64,000 nt of DNA, taken from assembly GCF_016545825.1 (NCBI RefSeq), contig NC_052622.1, positions 47,970,770 to 48,034,769 of the forward strand. Reading direction: 5' to 3'. Of the stretch, positions 1 to 11,149 are shown piece by piece. Each line of letters starts with the position of its first letter. Position 1 is the first letter of the stretch. Both the position numbers and the translations under genes were made by a program. Below the pieces are notes generated by a model that was not told the DNA's origin, ran no database searches, and was given only the letters and a program-made list of their open reading frames with translations. The stretch comes from Eucalyptus grandis. Lineage: Eukaryota; Streptophyta; Magnoliopsida; Myrtales; Myrtaceae.

Positions 1-780
1 TTATGCATGGGGGACACTTGTCCCCAAGAAGGAGACAAGTGTCTCCCTTGCCGAAGACACTTGGAGGAGGCCATTTGGCTTCCCCCCCCCCATCCATGGG
101 TCAACCATCCCATGGGCTCTATGGGCCGGGCCTCTTGGCCCACTTTAGGCCCAACTCACTTGGGCCTAAGGTCCAAACTTAGATGACCCATATTTATTTT
201 TGGTAATCCATCTTAATCCCACTTATACAAGGTACCAAATTACAAATTTAAATGGCCATAATACTTTGTAACATAGTTTAATAAAATCCAACTTATAAAA
301 TTCATGATCAAAAACATAATCTCCTCATCAAATAAAATCCTTGGTCTCACATGGATATAGGTCGCGTTTCCAACAAAAATAATTATCCATTTATATAAAT
401 ACCAGATCATTCTTATTCACTTGGCCATAAATCTTGAAATCATAATTCAATAAACTCCTACTTATAAAACACATGGCCATGAGTTATTTTTGGGATGCCA
501 CATATAGCGTAGGACTTTTCACATTTAGGATTTGTTTGATTGAATGAAAACTATTTCTGAGAAATTATTTTTTGACTTTTCAATGTTTGAATGATAAAAA
601 ACTAGTCGATTTTGCAAATGTTTTCCATGCATTTGAAACAACAAGCTCATATTGAGGGAAAACCATTTATCCTTCTAGTAAAAGGGAAATCATTTCCCCT
701 AAACCCCAAATAAATGAAAACTAATCTTTTTCTTTGAAAATAATTTTTTGAAAATAATTTTCACATAAAATATTTTCCTT
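1..780. other. AT-rich non-coding flank, no gene seen
   Basis: No open frame of useful length and no recognised element. The first 200 bases are GC-richer and carry repeated 'gggcc' and 'cccaactcacttggg' words that resemble the end of a degraded plant LTR, but I see no partner repeat in the window. Bases 525-790 hold several 'gaaaat' and 'ttttcc' words like the inverted-repeat element at 14274-15352, so a decayed relative may lie here. Confidence 0.4.
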
Positions 781-2530
781 CATTATGAAGTTTTCAATAT
801 AACAAATGCATCATTTATTTTTCTTCCGATTTCCTTATGCTGTCTAACATGGCATTGTCCTTTGAGATATCAACTAGAATTTCAGTGAAAGCAGTTGGTG
901 GACGTAATTGATCAATACATCATATCAATTAGAAGTGCCTAACCTCTTTAAGATGGCAACTACAATTCCGACCAGACATGAATCTTTGGCTCCTCTCACA
1001 AATCCCTTTAATGTTTGGATAAATCTCAATCATTGATTTATAAAAATGAAAATTATATATATAATCGAGATTTGTTGAGATACCAAGTAAACCACGGTAT
1101 GGGATAGAAGATCCTCGTCCTGACATCGAATATCTTCCGCACATTTTATAGTCCTCAATTATGACCTTTTTTGCTTTTATAATCAAAAGCAGACACTCAT
1201 TTGGGCAGGCCTCATCAAATGCATCTTTCAGTGGTACATCAGAGAGAGAGAGAGACCAACGACTAGCTTAGGCAAAGAGATGTTTATTAGAAGTTGTAAA
1301 ATATTGCCGTTCTCCGCATTGATACCACGATATTAGTTAACGTCAAATTTGTCCCGATAACTTTAACGACGAAAATAGGAGCGGCCTCTAATTCCTAGTC
1401 CTAGAAGTCCTCAGGGAGTGAAAATTGCCGATTCCGAATATTTGCTTTTAAGGATGAAAAAAATGGTCCTACTAAAATGTGCCACGAGGGCTTTCTGAGT
1501 GCACAGTTGATAACGATCTTTCTCTAACATCTGAAATACATCTAATAAATATCATGATCACAAAGGAAGCCAAGGCCCTGGTCCACCCACACCAAAATGA
1601 AGGACACTTTCTTGAAGCAACTACTAAAACAAACTGAGCACATTAAGCGAACTTGAAGGATGCTGTTAGACACAGGTAGGAGCCACTCGTGTGAAAGTTA
1701 GACGTACCCAACCAAAGCTTTGCAACTAGATTAGTCATTATCGTTCGATGAAAGTTGCACGTTGCTTTACTCTTGCCAATATAGCCAATTAAAAAGCAGG
1801 GCTATTATTTTGCTTGAGTTTCACTTTCCATCACATGCGAAGCTTTTACATTGAGGACGAGGGATGCCATGACTTTGCACACTAATGGTGACTTCGTCAG
1901 GAAGTTGTCTTCTTTAAGAAGAAAATTACAAAATTCATCTTCAACTTCACTTCCCACAGTAAATAATTGCCCAAGAGACTTGCTCAATCCCACACCCCGC
2001 ACCAATTAGGCCTTTCTCACCCGAAAAGTTAGCTCACAGGGTGAGACTTTCCCTTACGCTCATAAACCAACCACCAGTTCATTCCATAGCCGATATAACC
2101 TCAACACATGTCTCTCTCCCCACCACATGCACCGCCATTGTTCCTTTGGAGGCCATCGCCAACCTCATATCTGAGGCAGGCCATGGTCACCGTGCCAACT
2201 CAAGATTAGATCAAGGTTGTGGCCACCATGGTAAAGCTTCAGTGTAGAGCTTGTGCAACTGGCGAGCTTGCAATAGAGGCTTACAAGTAGTCACAACCCT
2301 CACGAACTCGAGGCCGACCTCACACGGCCTTAGCGATCGCGAGCTGCGGGCTCAGGGTGAGCTCGCGTGCCCTCATTGTCCCAAGCCACGAACAATCTCG
2401 CCACAAATGAATATAGGGATGAGAGGAGAGAGATGTAGGCAACAACAAGGGGGAGGGTGACATCATTGGCGTCCGCATCAGATTGGGTGGGGTCGACCTT
2501 GGGGTGGCTCTTGACCATTGATGAGGATAA
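781..2530. repeat. Duplicated flank block A (3' side of gene 1)
   Basis: This block recurs, diverged, at 8860-10140 (B), 11150-12520 (C) and, split by insertions, at 15390-32330 (D/F). Shared anchors are a 'gagatatcaac.agaa' stretch near 860 (also 8930, 11240, 15440), a 'gcaactaga' plus 'gcttgagtttca' stretch at 1722-1850 (also 9446, 11845, 23609), and a GC-rich stretch at 2100-2385 (also 31075-31340). It continues collinearly into gene 1, as block F continues into the pseudogene, so block and gene were copied together. Small frames here are not conserved between copies and look non-coding. Confidence 0.7.
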
Positions 2531-2993
2531 TTACCAAAAAATTTCTAAACTTATTATACAGATGTCAATTTGGTCATAAACCTTTTAATTTGACCAATTT
2601 AATCCAAATACTAATATCATAAAGCCAAATGACAAAGTCTCTATCATCTTTGTTTCATTTCATTTTGTGAAGATCATTCAATAGTGCACTCAAGCAGCTC
2701 TTTCATGGAATGAATCGCCATAGAGGCAAGCAAGAGGCATGAATATGTGCCGAATGAGATGATGAGATGAGAAATAAAAAGGAGTTGATCTTATTGAAAT
2801 GAAGAAATCAACCAGCGACAAGCTTTGCGTTGAACACACTTGACTACATATACCACCATACTAGACCACCAACCTTATCAATCTCTCTATACCCACAACG
2901 ATAAAAGACCCCACGAAAGCCCTGAAAAGTTGACTCATGTATCTTTCGCACAGTGACCACATTAGCAATTGACATGAGAAATTTTGAAGTTGA
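2531..2993. other. 3' flank of gene 1 with part of a foldback repeat
   Basis: Bases 2531-2640 resemble one arm of the foldback family seen complete at 6034, 7911, 10209, 15518 and 60862 ('taaaccttt', 'tcaatttggtcataaa'). Bases 2700-2930 match 32500-32690 beside the pseudogene and are likely 3' UTR or downstream DNA shared by the paralogues. No clear polyadenylation hexamer can be assigned. Confidence 0.45.
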
Positions 2994-3915
2994 TCACATG
3001 ACGGTGCATCCAATGGCATTTTCTTCACTGAAGTAATCACATCGGCTCCCGTAGTAACCTCTCCCACCCCGACACTCACAAGCCAGTCTTCCACACCCGT
3101 CATCGCACATCACTGGCCTCCCCTGCCCAGGATGGAAGCCTCTGTTCCCGCCTTGACACTCACCAGCAGGTCTTCCACATCCATCATCGCACAACACTGG
3201 CCTCCCCTGCCCAGGATGGAAACCTCTGTTCCCGCCTTGACACTCCCCAGCCGGTCTTCCACATCCATCATCGCACATCACTGGCCTCCCCTGCCCAGGA
3301 TGGAAACCTCTGTTCCCGCCTTGACACTCCCCAGCCGGTCTTCCACATCCATCATCGCACATCACTGGCCTCCTCCGCCCACAATAGCATGGTCCCCCAC
3401 GATACCCTCCATAACCTGGTGGACAACAACACACCCCAACGATCGGACACACCGGCACCATCGGATACACTGGCACTGGCGGATAGCCCAACACCGGTTT
3501 TAGCACCTCCGGGGGCGGCGCTGGGGGCGCCTGCTGTGGCGGTGTCGGGGGAGGAACTTTTGGTGGCTCGGGCTCCTTAGGCTTCTCGGTCTCCTTAGGC
3601 TTCTCGGGCTCCTTGGGCTTTGCAGGCTCCTTGGGCTTTGCAGGCTCCTTGGGTTTGTCGAGCAGGATCTCAACACCCAGCACCGTCTCGCCACCCTTGC
3701 AGATGATCATCTGCCGGATCTTCTCCGGGCTGCAGCACACGACGGTGATCAACACCATGTTCTGCTTTTCATTGTATATCTGGTCTCGGATTTCTTTTGT
3801 TCACAAATTAATTCATAGCAAACTCAGTCAAATTAATTTAACACCAATGCAATAGTAACTACGAATCAAGAAATGATAACAATTTGAAATTCAGAAGAGG
3901 GGAAGCCCAAAAAAT

Positions 3916-3972
<57 letters not shown>

Positions 3973-4358
3973 CACGGGGGAATTGACAGAGAATTTTCTT
4001 GATCTTCTTGTAGCAGCGACAGCACTGCAAATCCACCTTTATCACCATTCTGGTCACCTGCAACGAACAAGAACAATACAAAAATCAATAAAGCCACGTG
4101 TATCAAATTAATGAGAAGAACAATTCTAGGTTTTCCTTCTCCTAATCGTTTGCAGAGAAAGTATCAGGGGGAGGATGCAAAACAGAGAAATGAACAAGAT
4201 GGACCCAACGAAATAACAACCCAAATGAAGAGATAGTTGTTCTGAAGAATCACAATCATAGACTGATTAGAAAACGACAAAGAAAATAAAAGGCAGGTAT
4301 CAAGAGAGATGAGCTAGAAGAAAGAGGAAATAGAAGGAGGATCCACCTTCTCTGCCAT
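2994..4358 (-). CDS. Pi21-like HMA protein with Cys-rich repeat array and CaaX box (three exons)
   Basis: Exons on the minus strand are 4347-4358 (MAEK), 3976-4057 and 2994-3793, giving 297 residues. Both introns have GT..AG ends. The start is the ATG 12 nt before the first donor, as in the paralogue at 61.8 kb. Residues 5-75 form an HMA fold with the metal-site motif LQCCRC (C16, C19). Residues 77-120 are a KPKEP-type Pro/Lys-rich linker, followed by a hydrophobic proline-rich stretch. About residues 172-270 hold 3.4 copies of a 28-residue unit with core CDDGCGRPAGEC. The protein ends in CTVM, a farnesylation-type CaaX box, so plasma-membrane or endomembrane anchoring is expected. The nearest known class is the HIPPs and the rice blast-susceptibility protein Pi21. 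Metal binding and prenylation follow from the family. The role of the Cys array is unknown. Intron 2 carries a long GA microsatellite. Confidence 0.85.
3921..3970. repeat. (GA)25 microsatellite in intron 2 of gene 1
   Basis: Perfect GA run that ends one base from the exon 2 donor (GTGAG at 3975-3971 on the minus strand). On the transcribed strand it is a long CT tract directly inside the intron. Shorter GA runs sit at the same place in the pseudogene (33604-33622) and in the orphan exon copy (44738-44748), so the tract predates the duplications. Confidence 0.95.
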
Positions 4359-4890
4359 AGCTGCGGGAGAGACAATATCTGGAGATCTCGAAAACGAGTG
4401 AATGGGACTACGAAGTGGTGAAGGAAGGAGCGAGTGATGATGATGGGGTGTCAGTGATAGAGGAATATGGATGATATAGAACGAGAACCGACTGGTTAAG
4501 AAAGAGACCGGTCCCTATAAATTTAATAAGCTTCACCTGCTTCCTTATTAAGTTTTGGAAAAAATTCTGTATTTGACTTGGAGTCGCACGACGAACGGAG
4601 TCAACCAAGAAGTGTACGGCAAACTCGTATTTTTGCGAGACTAAGAACAGGGAACTTGATCGTATGTATGTTATTACTCACGTCGCTGTCACGTTGAATG
4701 CACGCGTTGAACTCGTGACGTCCATGGTATTACATCACCTCCATTGCTGGTGGCGCTTGCTGTCTGCGGCAATGATGGGGTTATGAACAGATACCGCGCG
4801 TGTTTTACCTTCCATCGAAGAAAGAATTCCAGCGGCAGAACAGGAACAGCACCAGGGCGATGGCTACGATCTCAACACTCTGCCTTTCTG
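4359..4890 (-). promoter_or_regulatory. Promoter region of gene 1
   Basis: A TATA-like word (TCTATATCAT on the minus strand) lies at 4471-4480, about 115 bases upstream of the ATG. Further up, 4700-4890 aligns with 63780-63950 upstream of gene 2, including a shared 'gtattacatcacc' and a TGACG word (bZIP/TGA-type core) at 4716-4720 matching 63799-63803. The assignment of the TATA box is inference; the paralogue match is read directly. Confidence 0.5.
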
Positions 4891-6033
4891 CAGTTAAATT
4901 TCCAACACGCGCGTTTTGCTCATGTGATCACGGTCCTTTGATTGTTGCTCCGACAATCCACTGCGCATGAGATGGATTCCGAGGGAATTCGTAGGTGACT
5001 GTTCTGGGGTTAACTGGGCTGTTTTTACGCTTTGATGCTTAGCTCAATACATGGAACTAAAATTGTATGGACTGATCACCTAGTATGTCGAACGATGGAG
5101 AACAATAACAAATAAAACAAAGTTAAACGGGACACTAAATTTCTGCGATTCGACATATATGACCTATTCTACAAAGAGACTAAAGATCCAATGATACGAC
5201 GGAGAGTATTAACTTTAAACTTAAAAAAGAAAAGAAAAAAACCTTAATGAGCTGTCTCCAACATGGGTTAGGTGATCGCCTGTGTCCTCCAAACCGGCGT
5301 TACATGGTATCATGTTAAGTCTAAGTTGAACTTTAAACCCGTCACGTAATTTAATTAAAATATATCAAATTCCACAAAATTTATGGAAAACCTTCCTTAT
5401 ATGACAAATCAATCTCCCCGAAGGGCATACCATGAAATTAAAGAATTGTGGGAAGAAACAAAGAACGATTCTCCATCGACAATAAACCAAATTACACGTA
5501 CAAAATTTGGTTGGAAATTTATATTAGATTTGAAAAATGATTGGGGACCGCGAATGCGGCAGTGGGATTCATCTCTGTAAAGAGGCAGTAGCCGTTGATT
5601 AAAAATAACAAGAAGCTTAGTTTATCAAGTCACCGTCCATTTAGTTGGGAAGTAGCCATCCACAGTGCAAGTAAAGATCAGATTAAATCTATTGCCTCAA
5701 CAAAAACTTAGAACTACGACTAGTGAATCATATTTCATGAATACGATATCTATCTAGTGTGATGTATGAAATATATGACAAAGGTGCAGTTCTATGATGG
5801 GTATGGACCACAGACTTTCACTGTTAGGATAAAATTCAGCTTATAAATTAGTTCACTCAAAAGTTTGAGAACTTGAGAAAGCCATGGATTTCATTGGGCA
5901 ACTGTTTCTCCTTCTAATTTAATATACTAGGCTTATAGCACATCACCTCTAGATATAATTTGTGGTGGGCCTTTCAGCTTGCAAGTGCGTGGCTGCTGAT
6001 TATATCTTAATGCCGTAAAAGGATTGTGCACAT
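4891..6033. other. Non-coding stretch, nothing recognised
   Basis: A 65-codon open frame at 5383-5580 (plus) has no recognisable domain, no homologous copy elsewhere in the window and no supporting context, so it is treated as chance. No repeat structure is evident. Bases 5980-6033 begin the segment that is duplicated at 44.93-45.8 kb. Confidence 0.4.
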
Positions 6034-6346
6034 GGGAAAGATGGAAAACTTGTTTTAAAAGTCCTAAGTCTATTGTACATCAGTCATTTCAATTCTGAAC
6101 CTTTCAATTATATCAATTTAATACTAAAACTTTTGAAAATTTGTCAATTTAGTTCTAAACTTTTTGAAAATTTGTCAATTTATTCATAAACCTATTATTT
6201 GACTATTTAGCTAGAAGGATTACATTGGTAAATCATCAAAAATATTAGAACTATATTGTTAAATTATAAAACAATTTAGGATTGAAAATTTTAGTACTGA
6301 ATTAATTTCCATATAATAGACTGAGGATTTTTCAGATAATCTTCCC
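6034..6346. mobile_element. Foldback MITE-like element with paralogous empty site
   Basis: Begins GGGAAAG and ends CTTCCC, with inverted arms rich in 'tagttctaaac' and 'taggattgaaa' words. The duplicate segment lacks it: there 'gtgcacat' (44968-44976 area) runs straight into 'taaaaaa', whereas here the 313-bp element separates the same two words. It belongs to the same family as 7911-8812, 10209-11097, 15518-16162 and 60862-61195. Confidence 0.65.
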
Positions 6347-7910
6347 TAAAAAAGTTCCCTTAATTAGATACTGGAGTTAAGCAAGTGTTAGAGGGGTGTG
6401 CAAAAGTGAATAAGTAATGTAAGGTTGAAAAATAGATTGAGAGTTACCTCCAAAAAAGAAGAAAAGGGTAGTTATTTTTAAAGTTGCCGAAACGGGCGAG
6501 GATAGTTGTTTTTCTAGTGGAGCAAGGGAACCTTGGGCGGTGGATCACATTTGATGTTAATTTTTATAAAGGGTAATTTTGAAATGAACAAAAAGTTAAG
6601 AGGAAGTAGTGTTTTGTTTAAAATAGATAGAGTTTTATTCTTTATTTGCCCTACGTAATATGCCTTAGTATATTATGTGACACTAATATTAAACATAACG
6701 ATGTTTTATCTATAAATCACAGGCTTGAACGGTTCCAAGTTCTAGGGTTCTAAGTTTTGTCCGAGTCTCACTTAGAACTTAGAACTTACTTATTAGAACT
6801 AGTTCCCTAATTTTTGGAACTTTAAACTTACCCCACATACCCAAAAACCTAGAATATTTCTTGTCATAGGTTCTAAAGTTAATTCCAGATTCTATGGAGA
6901 TTCCATTTGTACTCTTAATTGAAAGATTATAGTGAATCATCATCTCTTATAACCACTATTTGCTACAATCCACTAACAAAACTTATATTTAGACACACGA
7001 AAATTATGAAATATTAACAAAATAAAAAGCTCATTCTTAGATATAGCCAAAAATAGAAATTCAAATTAGTGGTTTCAAATTACACACTCATTATTGGACG
7101 CCATGGAATGTTGTAGGATTGCGCAAAAATATAGAACAAGAAAAATACAAAAAATATTTCCAAGTTCTTAGTTTAACCTAAAATTAGAATATACTCTGCA
7201 TATTTTTGAACCTGAAACCAGACCGATTCTCATCGATTCAGTTATCATATTCCCAGTTCTATCATAAAATCATGTTCACTCCTAATAAATCATTAAACGT
7301 GCACGTTTTAGGGCTTGTATATTGTTATTCTATTCGCTATAAACAAAGATGCTCAACTTTTCACCTAGATAAAGTAAAAAAAAATAAAAATGAGTAGCCG
7401 GTGATTCCGAGTAAGTTGTAACGATATAACTTACATTGTGTACCTACTTATATGATATAAGTCCAACCTGGGCTTCCTATCAAACCATGGAAAGTCGGTA
7501 CACGATACAATTTTAACTAAAGTCCACTTAATTTAAAATTGATTCCAAAAAAAGAAAACAATAGAGCAGTCCATAAGATTTAATTTATTAGTTTACCGTT
7601 TGACATGTTTATTTAATCTTATAGTTCAAACAATTTTAAATAGTAAGGGAGGAATAACGATCTCAAGTTTTAACTTGGTCATTCAAAAGATTGGAACAAA
7701 ATGACATTTGAAGAACTTAAGGATAAGGAAACCCACATACACTAAAACAAAAACAAGATTAAAATTGCGAAAGAAAAAACTAAAAAGTCTTCTTTTCAAA
7801 TATTTCTATTATAGATCTAGATAAAATTCATCGTCATACATCTAGATAAATATTTTTATTTGGTGTTTTCCATACTCATATTGTCGAAAAAGTTATATAA
7901 ATATATTGTA
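6347..7910. repeat. Segment duplicated at 44.98-45.80 kb
   Basis: From 'aaaagttcccttaatta' onward this DNA aligns with 44980-45800, including a shared 'ttctttatttgccctacgtaat' stretch (6637 and 45232 areas), 'gtgcacgttttagggctt' versus its near-match at 45353, and a following 'agataaagtaaaaaa' run. The copy here is longer because it contains the hAT-like insertion at 6720-7284. No coding sequence is evident in either copy. Confidence 0.75.
6720..7284. mobile_element. hAT-like non-autonomous element (MITE)
   Basis: The 565-bp insert is flanked by a perfect 8-bp direct repeat ATAAATCA (6712-6719 and 7285-7292). The termini are CAGGCTTGAAC and, inverted, TAGGAGTGAAC, which match at 8 of 11 positions. 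The duplicated segment at 45341-45348 has a single ATAAATCA and no insert, a clean empty site. The 8-bp duplication and (C/T)AGG ends are typical of hAT elements. It has no transposase frame. The interior repeats 'ggttcc' and 'gaact' words as many hAT MITEs do. Confidence 0.75.
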
Positions 7911-8812
7911 TGGTGATAAATTCAATCATAAATATTTCAATTATGTCAATTTAGTTTTAAACATTTTGATGATTTATTAATGTAGTCTTAAACCTTTCAA
8001 CAATATGTCAATTTAGTCATTTCAACAAATTTTAGCTAGAGACCACTAACATAGCGTTCTAATCAGCATCAACCGTCCCATGTGTTAAGCTGACACTAAC
8101 GTGTATAATTTTCAGAGTTTTTAAAATTTTATGATTTTTTTTTTTTTTTTTTCCTTTTCTCTTTTTCCCTTCATCAGCCTCAAGCAAGGCCTGCCCTTGT
8201 TGACCTCTGGCAAGATGCCTATGCCTAGGCTAGTGAGGGCCACCCTCACCAACCTTAGGCAAAGGACCCCCACCTACCCCTAGCAAGGGTCACCTCCCCT
8301 AGGCAAATGCGGGCTGCCCTAGCCCGATTTGAGGAAAGGCTACCCTCGCTGTTCAGGCTCAAGCATCACTTGCCCAAGACCAACCATCAACAAGGCCTAA
8401 TGATGGTTGGAGGAGGGGAAAAAGGGAAAAGGAAAAAGAAAGAGAAGAAGAAAAGAAGAGAAAAGAAGAGAAAAGGAAATGAAAAAAAATATAAAATTAC
8501 AAAAATTGTTCATGTCAGTACCGGCATTGTCACCTAGGACTATTGGTGCTGAGTGATTTCCAATCAAAATTGATCAGAAAAACTAAATTGACAAATCGTT
8601 AAAAGATTTAGGACTAAATAGTCCACTTCAACATCGGTCGATGCTCTTAATAAACCATCATTTTAGTAAATTTTAACTAAAATTGGTTGAAATGACTACA
8701 TTGACAAATCATGAGAATATTTAGCACTAAATTGGTCACATTGAAAAGTTTAGAACTAAATTAACATCTATACAATAGATTTAAGACTTTTTTTTTATGA
8801 TTATCTCCAAAC
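7911..8812. mobile_element. Large foldback element with GC-rich loop
   Basis: Left arm (7917-8060) carries 'taaacctttcaacaatatgt'-type words and the right arm (8570-8800) the complementary 'gacaaatcgttaaaagattt' type. Ends resemble 'ggtgataaa' and inverted 'ggagataatc'. The centre (8160-8420) is GC-rich with 'caagg' and 'ctcacc' words and is flanked by an A-rich run. The small plus frame at 8307-8537 is low complexity. No target-site duplication could be fixed. Confidence 0.55.
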
Positions 8813-8859
8813 TTGGTGCACCGATTTTTATTTCTAGCATCATAATTGTTATTGTTAGG

Positions 8860-10140
8860 AGTATGTAGCATTTTCCAGATTTATGTCTCTTCCAATTTCC
8901 TTAAATTGACAAACATGGCAATTTGCTTTGTGATATCAACCAGAACTTTAGTGAAATGAATTGGTGGACATGGCAATTTGTGGCGCCTTGAAAGAAGACT
9001 CCTTTAGATGGCAACTGCAATTGTGAACTTTTTTCTTTTTAATTATTGACAATCTCCACACATCTGTCATTGTGTAATTTGACAGCTTGATGATGTTTAG
9101 GTTAGCATAACTCATACTTAGCAAATCACAACTTGGGAATATCAAAGTCCACAACAAACAAAAAGAATTGAGCTCATCATCAAAAAAATTTGCCATACGG
9201 TTGGGCCACCTACTAGGGTTTCGGCTCATGGCTCACCCGATCCAGGATATTAAGAGGGCATTTCATAAGCATGGGATTCACCTATTGAAAGGATCTAAAG
9301 CGAGCTCCCTCGTCATTAAGACGAACAAAAGGAAGAAAGCTCTTCGACCTTATATGTCAAGCAAAATGAGAATTCAAAAATGACATTAAATGAAGTTTAG
9401 GGCCAACTTGGTTCAGAGTTAGACCGACCATGCCGTAGTGTGCAACTAGACTGGTCACTATCATTCACTGAAACTGCACCAGAAGTTACACCTTGCGTTT
9501 GCCTTGCCAACATTGCCATTTAAAGGCAGAGCTGTTATTGCGCTTGAGTTTCATTTTCCATCACGTATGAATGTTGAATCCCTTACAGTATGGACGTGTC
9601 GTGCTACAACTTTATATTCTACTTTTTTTGTTTTGAGTTCCCTGACAACTCTTGAGTCATTATAATGAAGATCAGCAGTGAGATAAAAACAAGGGGAATA
9701 ATGCTTCGCTAGCAAGGATGACACGTCTTTGATTTCACGTTTATGCTCAGTCTAAAATTGAACGGGCATAACCAATCTGATCTATCTCTCTCTATCAATA
9801 AGCAATGAACATCTGTTTCTGGAGATCATCTCGTGTTGTGTCAAAAGTTCCTAGCTAGCTTTAATGGACACCCTTTAGTTAAAAGGAGAAGATCAAGGAC
9901 ATGTCTTCTTTTCTCGGGTCTGAACCTGGGAGCTTTTCTGAACAACCATATAGCCCTCTGTTCCTCCATTTTCATCTAGATAATAAGGCATATCTATCAC
10001 AGGCCCAATTGATTTATCAAATTTTTTGCACAATTATTTTCCTCGAGTCAACTATAGTGGTCTTCTGACCCCAAAAAAAAAAAAAAAAAAAAAACTATAG
10101 TGGTCTAGTTCATTGAACCCACTTAAGTAATATAGATCTG
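8860..10140. repeat. Duplicated flank block B
   Basis: Diverged copy of block A and of block C, with the same order of anchors (8893, 9446, 9890). No gene copy follows it, in contrast to A and F. B and C lie about 2.3 kb apart, so they may have arisen by tandem duplication of a block that had already lost the gene. A poly-A run lies at 10073-10094. Confidence 0.6.
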
Positions 10141-10208
10141 CATTGACAAGAGGCGTACACAATCTTTTCAAAGAAATCCCAATCAGAAGTGCAAAGTGTT
10201 TTTTCACT

Positions 10209-11097
10209 AAGGAATAATTGCCCAAAAAGCCTTAAACCTAATGCACCTTTATCAACTCAATCCTAAACTATTTAATTTTGTCATTTGAATCATAAGCATT
10301 TTCACATTTTGTTAATATGGTCCACTTAAGCAATTTTGGCTAAAAATCTTTGGCATAAATGCCCACCATCTGACAGGGGATGCCTAACACTAATGTAGAC
10401 AAATTTTGTTAACATGTCTTTAATATTTTATTATCTTTTAATATTTTTCTATTATTTTATTTTCTTTTTATTTTTTCTCCACTGGTCACCATGCCTTAGT
10501 GATGGTTGGTGACTAGCCAAAGGCAATGACCAATGAGGACAACCTCGGGTGAGGCTCAACCTTGCCAAAGGCCAACGAGGTTGCCCTCGTTGCCTTTGAC
10601 AAGGGCAACCCTTGCTAGAAGCAGGTGAGTCTCACCCTCATTGGCCTTTGGCAAGGCAATCTCGCTGGGAGGCTAAACGAGGGCAAGCCTCACTCAAAGT
10701 TGGCAAGAGGCGACCTCACTAGAGGCCAACAAGGGGCCGACCTTGCAAGCCTTTGTTAAGGCTCAACCTCACCAAATCTTGTGAGGTTGAGTCTCGTCAA
10801 ATCTCAAGGACTAACGAAGGAAAAAATTAAGGAAAAAAAGAAAAGAAAAGAAAAGAAAGAAGACTAAAAATTAATAAAAAAAAATATTTGAAGATTAATT
10901 AATTTTGTCCACGTCAGTATCAATCATGTCTTGTGGGAAGGTCAACATCTACACAAGCAATTTTCAATCGAAATTGCCCGGATAGATTATATTGGCGAAT
11001 TATCAAAAAGTTTATTGCTCAATTGATAAAATTAAAATGTTTATGATTGAAATAACAAAAATGCAATACGTTTAAAATCTTTTGGATAATTTTTCTC
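10209..11097. mobile_element. Large foldback element with GC-rich loop
   Basis: Begins GGAATAATTGCCCAAAAAG and ends with the imperfect complement 'ttttggataatttttc'. Arms contain 'cctaaac' and its complement. The loop (10480-10800) repeats 'ggcaaggc', 'gaggttg' and 'ctcacc' words. No open frame of note. Boundaries are approximate and no convincing target-site duplication was found. Confidence 0.6.
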
Positions 11098-11149
11098 TTG
11101 TAGAAAGGCAAGACCAAACGTGTTACTTCCTTCATATGAGGGGGAGAAC

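Noticed and set aside
3132..3503. Plus-strand frames opposite gene 1
   Set aside because: Shadow of the 84-bp repeats and the proline-rich linker.
5383..5580. 65-codon plus frame as a possible small gene
   Set aside because: No domain, no duplicate and no promoter or splice context. The length is within chance for this composition.
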